Below, in pieces: positions 55,571 to 64,000 of a stretch of DNA of 64,000 nucleotides (position 1 is its first letter; each line of letters begins with the position of its first letter). A model generated the notes under the pieces. It was not told the origin of the DNA and ran no database searches. It saw only the letters and a list, made by a program, of their open reading frames with translations. The stretch spans positions 2,852,001 to 2,916,000 of the forward strand of contig CM074701.1 of assembly GCA_037367355.1 (NCBI GenBank), in the 5' to 3' direction. Made by a program: the position numbers and the translations under genes. The DNA comes from Neoscytalidium dimidiatum (Eukaryota > Ascomycota > Dothideomycetes > Botryosphaeriales > Botryosphaeriaceae).

Positions 55571-56699
55571 ATGCTATCAGGAATACCCAGTATTTACGCT
55601 ATCCTCACGCTATATTTTACATTATTCCTGATTTTACCCTGAACATGGCGCCGTATCATTGAATCAACCGTGAAATTGAGAGCCTCGACCCTTACACCGA
55701 TTACGAGCGGATTCATCGGCTTTCCACGGGGTACGGTCTAAATGACTTCGCCAACAACCTTATATATGCTCTCACCTTTCCCAACTTCGTCGTCACCGCT
55801 CATGGGGCTGAAGTTGTCTGGAGGGAAGACGGAGGCAAAGGTTAATCCCACAAGATTGCTTTTTCCGGGGAATAATTCCTAAGCCATCAATACACAGGTC
55901 CTCAACAAGGCGACCCAAAGAGAAGAAGAGACGCAAAACAACAACGCCCTTTGGTGGTACTACGGGCCGAACGACCCCCGCACGCACAAGTCGATCGAGA
56001 GCCTCAACAAGCTGCACAAACACTGGGCGTCCAAGTACCCGGGCCGCTTCTCCGACAACGAGGACTACATCTACACGCTCGCCTTCAGCGTCATCCTCGT
56101 CGACCGCCTCCGCCGCTGCCTCGGGCTCCGCGGGAGGACCGAGAAGCAGAAGATCGCGGCGCACGTCTTCTGGCGCGAGATGGCCAGGCACTTCGTGACC
56201 GAGCAGGACGAGCGCCTGCACGGCTTCCCGGCGGACTGGGACGCCACGGTCGCGTACTGCGAGGCCTTCGAGAACGCGCCGCGGGAGGGCACGGAGCAGG
56301 GCCACCTCGTGGCGGAGGCCATCTACAACCAGTTCGCGTTCCGCTACTTCCCGCGCCCGCTGCGCCCGCTCGGGCACGCCATTGCCGGTCGCCCTGTCGC
56401 TGCCGTCGACGCTGAGGACGCTCCGGGTCGACCCGGTCAACCCGCTGCTCGCGGCGGCGATTGTGTGGGCTGTCGGGATGATGTTTTGGTTCGTGGAGAC
56501 TTGCCTGCCTGATCCGGCGCCGGATAAGGCCTGGTGGGCTGGGATGGAGAGCATGGGCGCGGAGGAGAAGAAGGACCGGCAGAAGGAGCTGAGGCAGTTG
56601 GATCAGCGGTTCAGGCCTTATTTCGCCAGCACGCATGCAGGTCACTGGCCAGGATGTCCGTATCACGCGGCCACGGGGAAGATTGAGAAAAGCGTGTGA
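55571..56699 (+). pseudogene. Broken mpaB-like ER-bound oxygenase gene
   Basis: Remnant of a fungal ER membrane oxygenase related to the mycophenolic-acid enzyme MpaB (DUF2236-like). An ATG at 55571 starts a hydrophobic anchor (YAILTLYFTLFLILP) but codon 24 is TGA (55640-55642). The frame continues TWRRIIESTVK, then shifts to DPYTDYERIHRLSTGYGLND, FANNLIYALTFPNFVVTAHG and, after a probable intron ending near 55899, VLNKATQREEETQ, HWASKYPGRFSDNEDYIYTL, LVDRLRRCLGLRGRTEKQK, AAHVFWREMARHF and AEAIYNQFAFRYFPRPLRP. Near 56390 a one-base shift is needed to go on with LPVALSLPSTLRTLRVDPVN and the final AAAIVWAVGMMFWFVETCLP. One stop and two to three frame breaks mean no full product as sequenced. 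If intact, it would be a heme-type oxygenase on the ER surface. Confidence 0.7.
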
Positions 56700-57752
56700 T
56701 TGGTAGATCCCTGGCGCTGCTTGTCTGATGGCCTTCCAAAACAGTCTGTGGTGTGGAGAATGTGGTGCGAGGTAATGTACTGTCAACTGAGTATTTGTGC
56801 AAAAATCCCGGACAGAGAGCCCATGTAGACGGCACTCGTATCTCAGTGCTTGATGCTGCCTTCCACCAAATTTGTGCCATGAGTTTTTAGGGAATTTAAT
56901 ATCATGAAGCATCGTCGTTTTTAGAAAACGAAGCATCTTCGGGTCAATAGCATGTTCTCGAATGGAAGATCCCAGGACTTCGAGCTCTACATTTCAAACA
57001 CTGAATCCGTAATCAACATCCACAGGGCATTATCAGGCTCAATACTATTTGCAACAGACAGCACTGCCACAAAGGTCTTTCTCAAGAATGAAACCATCAA
57101 CACTACGTAGAATGATATGACGTCCTATGTGCTTGGCAACGGCCGAGGGTGATCTTCGGCTAACCGATCGGGACGACCAATGGTAGCACTTTGCTTGTCC
57201 AAAGATTGGCCCGGTAACGCTCCCAATTCTTCAAACGCCTAAATCCGTTTCCAAAATGATTGTATTCTGATGCCTGTCCTTGTTTCTCTATTGTTTCTTT
57301 CTGCACCTTCCTAAAAATTCAACACGATGGGGAGAGAACCCCTCTTTAACTGATTGATATACGTGACAGATTACAGGCATGACCACAAAGACGGGAAAGA
57401 CGGGTGGCTAGCGTTCGGAAGATCGGTTGATTGAGGTGTCAGCGTCTTTTGGTGAGTCTGCGGTTTGGTGCTCTCCTGATCTCTGATCGTCAAATCGACG
57501 TCCCGAGAGCATGGATATATATTTCCAAATCCCACATTTGCCGAGCCAAGTGGAACTAGAAACCTGGCTTCTGTGACTTGCATCCAAGCATGCATGCTTC
57601 GGCCTTCGGATTGCGCGTCTTCTTGGCTAGGTCGAGTATAAAAGCTCTCGAAGTGCCCGGGTAAATTTTGCCAGCAAGTGTCGGAGTCTGCAGGCCTTCC
57701 TTCCTCCCTTGCACCTCCTTGCCGCATTTTTCAAACCATCGGGTTCCACAAA
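56700..57752. other. Intergenic region upstream of the alcohol dehydrogenase
   Basis: No gene seen. Right end carries the TATA box at 57637-57644. Confidence 0.5.
57637..57644 (+). promoter_or_regulatory. TATA box of the alcohol dehydrogenase gene
   Basis: TATAAAAG 116 bp before the ATG at 57753. Confidence 0.5.
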
Positions 57753-58952
57753 ATGTCGCTCAACGTCACCGGGAACGCCACAATGCGTGGTGTTGTGTAC
57801 TCGGGCGTTCCATTCGAGATGACAGTCCAAGACCTTCCAATGCCAACAATTGGGAACGCGACAGATGCAGTTGTTCGCATCACGACATCGGCCATCTGTG
57901 GCTCCGACCTCCATAACTATCGCGGCGTGTCCGGTGGTGCGCCCCCGTGGAACATGGGCCACGAGGCTATCGGCTACATCTCCGAGATTGGAAGCGCTGT
58001 GTCGTCCCTCTCCGTTGGAGACTACGTCGTCATCCCTGACACGGTTGGACACGGCCAACTCGAGTTGGAGCCCACTTCATTGGATTTCTGGGGTAACGGC
58101 GCGGCTTTGTCGGGAGGTCTTCAGTGTAAGTCTTCGATATTTTGCTTGCGTTTCAAGTCCACAACTCGCTAATAAACGGGGCTGACAGCCGAATACGTTA
58201 ATGTGAGATTCGCGGACACCAACTTGGTTCCGATCCCGCTTACCAGGAATACGACCAACCACACCATCGAGCAAGACTACCTGACAGTCTCCGATATTTT
58301 CAGCACAGCCTGGACTGCTATCGATTATTCAGGATTCGAGCCCGGTGATACGGTAGCTGTCTTCGGTGCTGGTCCGGTCGGCCTACTCGCAGCGTACTCC
58401 GCTATCCTGCGCGGCGCCTCGCGTGTCTATTCCGTCGACCACGTCCCGATGCGTCTTGAGCGTGCTGCGTCGATCGGCGCCGTTCCGATCAACTTTAACG
58501 AATCAGACCCCGTTGGTCAAATCCTGGCGCACGAGCCCGAGGGCGTGATGCGGGCCATTGACGCTGTCGGGATGGAGTGCCTGAACGAGCGGCTTGAACA
58601 CCAGGAAGATGAAGTCATCAACAACATGGTCGCTGTCACCCACATCCGCGGCGGCATCGGCATCCCCGGTGTTTACATTGCTCAAGAAGACTCCCCGGGT
58701 GCGCCGCTCGGCAGCACCATAAGCCCCAACATCAGCTTCCCCATCTCGGACTTCTTCTCCAAGGGCCTTCGCATGGGTGCAGGTCCGGTTGACCCGAAGC
58801 TTGTTGCGCGGGAGTTGGTGGCTCTTATCAGCAGTGGCCAGGCGCAGCCTCACTTCATAAAGAGTGCTGAGATCAACATCGAGGAGGCACCTGAATACTA
58901 TGCTCGATTCAACCGCCAGGAGGAACTTAAGGTCTTCATCCATTTCGATTAA
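57753..58952 (+). CDS. Zinc-type alcohol dehydrogenase (MDR family)
   Basis: Predicted 378-aa medium-chain dehydrogenase. Exons 57753-58125 and 58189-58952; the 63-nt intron has GTAAGT and GACAG. Catalytic-zinc ligands are visible: C49 in ICGSDLHNYRG and H70-E71 in MGHEAIGYI. The Rossmann motif is VAVFGAGPVGLLAAYSAIL. The four-cysteine structural-zinc lobe of classical alcohol and formaldehyde dehydrogenases is missing: between VGDYVVIPDT and the AALSGGLQ segment there is a short stretch without cysteines. The C-terminal half has GGIGIPGVYIAQEDSPGAPL and RMGAGPVDPKLVARELVALI. The start codon is chosen at the ATG after the TATA box; the upstream in-frame extension has only a GTG. It resembles glutathione-independent formaldehyde dehydrogenase-like MDRs. 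The substrate is unknown. Confidence 0.88.
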
Positions 58953-59622
58953 ATAACACTGAATGATAATAGTAAATGCCGTGAGGGCGTACTGATACGG
59001 GACAAGATGTGCAGTCAAGGCTCGAATAGTATTCTGATGAATGGTAATATTTAACTATTCGAGGCTTCTTGTTAAGCAAAATGTTCGAGTCGACTGGACG
59101 TAGGGTCCCTGATCGGCAGCAACAGCAATCTTCATAAAGATATAGTAACCTTGAAACCAGTCTCAGAAGAACTGCTCATTCCTAGAATTAGTAAGACGAT
59201 CGTTTGGACATTTTTAGACGGCGTTTAATTGACAAACTATTATTTACAGCAGCAAAACATTGTCTCATGCGAAATTGACTCCATCTCGTCGGCAGATTCT
59301 CTGCACTGTTAAGGTATTGATACCCCACAGTCAGAGAAATGTCGGAGATAAGGCTCGGAATCTCTTGCCGCATGTTTCACAAACGGCAGTTCTCAGCATT
59401 CGAGAAAGTTTGTGCTTCTGTTGAACATGCCGTTATAAGTTGATGCGTATTAAGTTCGAGTCTATTTACATAAGGTTCCGTCCACCTTCCACTTCTGGCA
59501 AGCCCAATCAGGGATAAATCATTCACTCCATATTTGTCATGCATGGGCACGTTGGCTATAAAAAGATGGAGAATGGACAGAGATGGACATCCAAGTGTAC
59601 TTTCAAGGACGCTTTGAGAGCT
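58953..59622. other. Intergenic region between the ADH and GMC genes
   Basis: AT-rich, no gene. An alternative ATG for the GMC gene exists at 59539. Confidence 0.5.
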
Positions 59623-61651
59623 ATGTTTAACTGTCTGTACTTCCTGTCTATTATTGCCTGCGCCACAGCTGGAGTCAAAGGGTTCCTCTCAGAGAACTCT
59701 TACGATGTTATCGTTGTTGGCGGTGGTACTGCTGGTCTCGTCGCGGCCAACCGATTATCCGAATCACCAGAATTACAGGTACTGGTGATTGAAGCAGGGT
59801 ATTCAGCTCTGCATGACGCAAATTCATCGTTCCCAGAGTTGGGCGGAGAATTTGAAAGGGACCATTCGACTGGAACTATTCCAGTGCGCCACAAATTTAT
59901 GCCTTCAATATGAGTGAGCCCCTGCCCGCTGGGAAAGCGATAGGTGGGTCAAGTGTGATCAATGGTATGTATAGACTCTGTTCGGACCTTTATATTCTTG
60001 CTACGGCTAATGATACTACGAAGGATACGTCTACACCCGCGCCGAAGCCAGGCAGATAGACGCATGGGAGCAATCAGGAAATGAAGGATGGAATTGGCAA
60101 AATCTGTTCCCATACTATAAGAAAAGCGAGAAGCTCATTCACCCAGACGAGAGAGCTGTGGAGGCTGGCGCTTCGTATGACCTGAACTTCCACGGTTTTA
60201 CGGGACCGCTGCACACCGGCTGGTCCAGACACCAACAGATCAGCGACTTTCTGCCAGCGCTTAATCACAGTTATCAAGAGCTCGGAGTGGCCTCAAATCC
60301 AGACCCTGCTGGAGGAGCCACGAGGGGACTGAATGTAAGTGTTGGATTTCCGAGCAGATTGAAACCAAGGCTCACCGTAGAGCAGACGCATCCTAAAACA
60401 ATAACGCCTGGGAATGCTACCATTCAAGATACTCGTGCAGATGCGGGTCGATCTTATTACTACCCTTTTCAAAATAGGGGAAATCTCCACATGATGTCCG
60501 GCACTACCGCGCTGAGGGTTTTGTGGAGCGCAGAGAGCAATGACGGAAGCCTTGTCGCGAAAACAGTAGAAGTTTTGAAGGATTCTGGAGAGAAAGTTGT
60601 TGTCAGTGCGACCAGAGAAGTAATCGTGGCATGTGGATCGTACAGAACCCCTCCATTGTTGGAGTATTCCGGGATTGGAAACCCAGCGTGAGTTTTCGAC
60701 TCCTACTCCTGCAATATTTTTATTTCACTGCGATTGATGTCCTCATTAGCATCCTATCAAAATATGGAATTAACGTCGTGGTGGATCTTCCTGGAGTAGG
60801 AGAGAATCTGTGCAACTCCTCCGTACCGCATCCCCTGTCCACGGCTGAACATTTCCAGGATGGACCAGACGGAGAACGTCCTCTACTTCAACGCTTCCGG
60901 CAGCCGAAACTACACCGGCCAAAGCTCCATCGTATCGTACCTCACCATCGCCGACCTGTACGGCCCGGACGCCGCCGCCTTCGCCACTCGAGTCCAAGCC
61001 GCGCTCCCATCCTACGCCGCCGCCATCGCCGCTGGGAACAACAACGCCACCGGCGCCGCCGACATCCTAGACCAGCTGAAGATCCAGCACTCTCTCCTCT
61101 TCTCCTCGCCTCAAACCCCGGCTATGGAGCACCTCCTCGGCGCCTCGCGCCGGACCCTCCACTGCGAGCTCTGGGGCACCACGCCCTTCGCCCGCGGGAA
61201 CGTGCACATCCAGTCGCCCGACCCGTCCGCTCTGCCACACATCGATCTGCGGTACTGGATGTTCGACGCCGACCTCGAGCTGCAGATACGCTATGCGCGG
61301 TTCATTCGGAAACTCTTTCTCGAGACCTCGCCGCTCAAAGATTTGGTCTTGTCTGAGGGGTCTCCGGGGCTTGATGCAGTGCCGGAGGATGCGGATGATG
61401 AGCTGTGGGGGCGATGGTTGAAGAAGCACATGCGGTCGGGGTACCATCCGGTGGGGTCGGCGATGATGCTGCCGCGAGAGAAAGGGGGTGTGGTGAATAG
61501 TAGGTGCAGAGTGCATGGGACGGAAAATGTGCCGGTGGTGGATGCGAGTGTGTTTACGGGGCAGACGGTGGGGCATACGAGTAGTACGGTGTATGTGGTG
61601 GCGGAGAGGTGTAGTGATTTGATCAAGGAGGACTTGGATCTTCCTAGGTAA
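59623..61651 (+). CDS. Secreted GMC oxidoreductase, frame broken in the first exon
   Basis: Glucose-methanol-choline type flavoenzyme (AA3_2-like). Exons 59623-59964, 60024-60334, 60386-60687, 60750-60809 and 60859-61651. The start MFNCLYFLSIIACATAGVKG is a signal peptide, then YDVIVVGGGTAGLVAANRLS (FAD site). Near 59853 the frame must jump: GGEFE in one frame, then GPFDWNYSSAP, FNMSEPLPAGKAIGGSSVIN in another, equivalent to two extra bases. Later blocks are intact: GYVYTRAEARQIDAWEQSGN, NVVVDLPGVGENL, RGNVHIQSPDPSALPHIDLR and the active-site MRSGYHPVGSAMMLP plus GQTVGHTSSTVYVVAERCSD. The intron at 60335-60385 is 51 nt, in frame and stop-free. The enzyme would oxidise an alcohol or sugar and reduce O2 or quinone outside the cell. 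The frame break could be a real mutation or an assembly error. Confidence 0.82.
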
Positions 61652-62509
61652 TCCTCAGCCACAATTTGGCCTTACTTGCTTTGGATTCAATTGCGATACT
61701 GGAGATCAGGTAAAGGGGAAAGTAAACGATGCTAACTGTCCGCTGCAATTGCTGTGAACTTGGTCGTATTTTCAAATCCGGGTCCGGCCACTTTTAGGGC
61801 ACTCACCTCATGGCCCAATTCAGTCTTTAAATAATGCATCCACTACCAGATGAATAAATACAGGACATTACATATGTGAGTCTGAATCTGCATGGATGTT
61901 TGACTGTCCTCCTTTCAGGCCCATTCGTTGTATTCTGGGAGGCGGAGAAGAATTCGAAGCGCGGAGTACCAGAATGTTTTTTTTATAGAACCTATACCAG
62001 TGATTCATTTGTACTTCATCAAATTAATCATATACTTGAAGGGCTTTGCCAAACGGTCAGCGAGGAATAAAAGCTCATTGTACGCTCTGCTGTCGTCATC
62101 AGCCGTAGGTTTTTCCCTTTGTTTTTTTTTTTCCACCGTGACATCACCCCACTGCCAAGATTTCTCCGCTCCCGCTCCCCACACGACCATGTCGGGACGG
62201 GTGTCGATCATTATCTTGTTGGGGAATCCAGGTCCGCGCGGTAAAAGACCAATGAAGGGTACCCCGCAGCTTACCGGGCAAGCAAATGGGCACCGATGAT
62301 ATAAATCCGGTGGGATAGAAAGTTTCTCCTAACATTGCAGCTATTTCGTTCTTTTACCCGGTCACCCCGCCTTCGTACCTGAACGTGCGCCCAAACCCCG
62401 GCCACCCAACCGAATACGGAGAAAATATTTAAAAAGCTGATGTACCAAATTGGTGGTACTCAGTACCTACTCGAGGAGCGCTGCACTGGTTCCTCAATCA
62501 TCCGACACA
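61652..62509. other. Intergenic region upstream of the beta-glucosidase
   Basis: No gene. A T-rich run near 62120 and a TATA-like element at 62426-62435. Confidence 0.5.
62426..62435 (+). promoter_or_regulatory. TATA-like element of the beta-glucosidase gene
   Basis: TATTTAAAAA about 80 bp before the ATG at 62510. Confidence 0.45.
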
Positions 62510-63982
62510 ATGAAATTCCTAATCGCAATCTCTCTACTCAATTACATCGGTGCTTCCGCACAAACACCAGTATGGCCCACCAGCAGTTCTACCAGCTCCG
62601 ATCCTGCAATGACCACTTCAATGGACTTGACAGTCGATGGTAAGCTACATGAGCCGCAGTCTAGCGTGGAAGTTGTTCATACTAACTCTTGTGCTACTAG
62701 ACCTGTGGGATATCTGGATCGGCTCCGTAGCAGTAGCGTCCGTAAATACGACCGTTTCCCCGACTCCCGTACCGAGCTCCGAACTCATACCGCCACCACC
62801 ACTGCACTACCCTGCATGGATGACCGGCCAGCAAGCCCCTCTTATGCAGAAGAATGAATCTTGGAAATTTCCCAAAGATTTCTGGTGGGGCGTTGCTAGT
62901 GCGTCATATCAGGTAGAGGGCGCAGTCAAAGACGAGGGACGTGCACCATCAGTCTGGGACGCACTCTTGCACAATGTCGTCGACTACAGCCTGTATAATG
63001 AAACCGGTGATGTCGCAAATAACCATTATTATCTTTACAAGCAAGGTACGTGGGAATATAAAACACCGGAGTTGAGTGACGGAAATCAGTGCTAATTGGG
63101 GACATACAAGATATTGCAAGGCTGGCTGCTATGGGTGTCCCCTACTACAGCTTTTCACTTTCTTGGTCACGGATTTTGCCTTTTGGTCGAGGGCCGGTCA
63201 ATGAAGCTGGGCTAGCACACTATGAAGATGTGATCAACACTTGTTTGGAGTATGGCGTGAAGCCTGCGGTAACTCTGTATGTCATTTTCACGAAGCGCTC
63301 TTGAGAAGTTTACTGACTCTCGAAGGTTTCACTGGGACCTGCCACTCTACCTCTACAATCTCTATGGTAAACAAGACCGTATTACAGAGCATCATACCTA
63401 ATACATAGCTTATATTCTTCAGGTGGATGGACCAATGAGCGAATAGTGGACGACTTCGTCAACTACGCTCGTATCGTCTTTGAGAGATATGGAAATAAAG
63501 TTCCAATGTGGTTCACAGTCAACGAGCCTATCAGCTTCTGGTACAGTCATGGCCAACCTATCGCTGACTCGTTATTCACCCTAACGCTCCGCAGTACTCT
63601 CCAAATGCCAGAACATTACTTCCGCCGCGTTCCCATCCCGCAAAAGCAACAGCCTTACTTTTGCGGCCAACATGTTCTCCTTGCCCACAGCAAAGTGTAC
63701 CACCTGGCCAAATCCATGAACCTGACCGGCCCAATCACGCTGAAAAACAACGGCTACTACAAGACTCCACTCACGAACTCTACCGAGGACGCGATCGCCA
63801 CGCAGCGCGCCTGGGACTTCAACGAGGGCTGGTTCGCCAACCCGATTTTCGTCGACGGCGAGTACCCCAAGTATCTACGGGAGTACGTGTCGAGCTTCCT
63901 CCGGCCCCTGACCGGCGAGGAGAAAGCCGCAATCCACGGATCCGCCGACTTCTTCGCGCACGACGCCTACGCCGCGAAGTAA
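62510..63982 (+). CDS. GH1 beta-glucosidase, secreted, C-terminal part missing
   Basis: Glycoside hydrolase family 1. Exons 62510-62639, 62701-63045, 63111-63276, 63326-63366 and 63423 to a stop at 63982. Signal peptide MKFLIAISLLNYIGASAQT, a Ser/Thr/Pro linker, then KFPKDFWWGVASASYQVEGA (N-terminal family signature), GRAPSVWDALLH, VPYYSFSLSWSRILPFGRGP and AVTL/FHWDLPLYLYNLYG. The general acid/base is the Glu in MWFTVNEPISFW. After GSADFFAHDAYAAK a TAA appears, before the barrel is complete and before the nucleophile ENG motif. So 413 codons are read where the family usually has over 470 plus the extra N-terminus. A 12-nt C tract follows directly, at the window edge. Either the stop is an artefact near the homopolymer or the gene is truncated. 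Confidence 0.85.
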
Positions 63983-63985
63983 AAG

Positions 63986-63997
63986 CCCCCCCCCCCC
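63986..63997. repeat. Poly-C tract at window edge
   Basis: Twelve consecutive C residues directly after the TAA of the GH1 frame. Such a tract is prone to sequencing and assembly errors. Confidence 0.9.
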
Positions 63998-64000
63998 TCC

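Overview
The window is genomic DNA of a filamentous ascomycete (Pezizomycotina). The evidence is short GT-AG introns of about 44-190 nt with CTAAC/CTGAC-like branch sites, fungus-specific families (FunK1 kinase, PigL-N/ankyrin protein, fungal rhodopsin-like 7TM, Zn2Cys6 activator, mpaB-like oxygenase, LaeA-like methyltransferase), TATA boxes about 80-150 bp before several secreted-protein genes, and an AT-rich island of the kind left by repeat-induced point mutation (RIP). The species cannot be told from the sequence. Most gene models below were rebuilt by hand from splice signals and reading frames; none was checked against transcripts or databases.

Layout. 0.2-6 kb: a FunK1-type kinase, an AT-rich island, and a decayed PigL-N/ankyrin gene. 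7-16.3 kb: a conserved housekeeping block with the mitochondrial Mg2+ channel MRS2, an AT-hook/F-box protein, the tRNA-Ser 2'-O-methyltransferase TRM44 and a seven-helix membrane protein. 16.3-19 kb: gene-poor. 19.0-28.1 kb: a compact gentisate catabolic cluster: gentisate 1,2-dioxygenase (-), FAD hydroxylase (+), atypical SDR (+), fumarylpyruvate hydrolase-like FAH protein (-) and a Zn2Cys6 regulator (+). Its two divergent promoters share a 16-bp motif with CGG-N8-CGG spacing, and a relic of another FAD hydroxylase lies about 0.9 kb beyond the regulator. 30.4-37.7 kb: a rhodopsin-like 7TM protein, a C2H2 protein with about nine fingers, a decayed array of at least 14 GGGGCCGCC/CCCACC repeats in the divergent promoter, and small lineage-specific genes. 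37.7-49.7 kb: gene-poor, with a six-cysteine secreted protein, a LaeA-like methyltransferase and a small spliced unknown gene. 49.7-64 kb: a secreted/redox block: type-B carboxylesterase, a second small secreted protein, a broken mpaB-like oxygenase, a zinc-type alcohol dehydrogenase, a GMC oxidoreductase with a frame break, and a GH1 beta-glucosidase running to the right edge.

How the genes fit together. In the gentisate cluster the FAD hydroxylase would make gentisate from a monohydroxybenzoate, the dioxygenase would open the ring to maleylpyruvate, and the FAH protein would split maleyl- or fumarylpyruvate. The linked zinc-cluster protein is the obvious candidate regulator. The 49.7-64 kb block is a looser collection of extracellular and redox enzymes, with no sign of co-regulation beyond proximity.

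Limits. Several genes (ankyrin, mpaB-like, GMC, the 36-37.7 kb ORFs) contain frame breaks. Some are clearly decayed; others could be single-base errors in the assembly. Three small spliced genes (39.3, 48.3 and 53.9 kb) have no long uninterrupted ORF and are easily overlooked.
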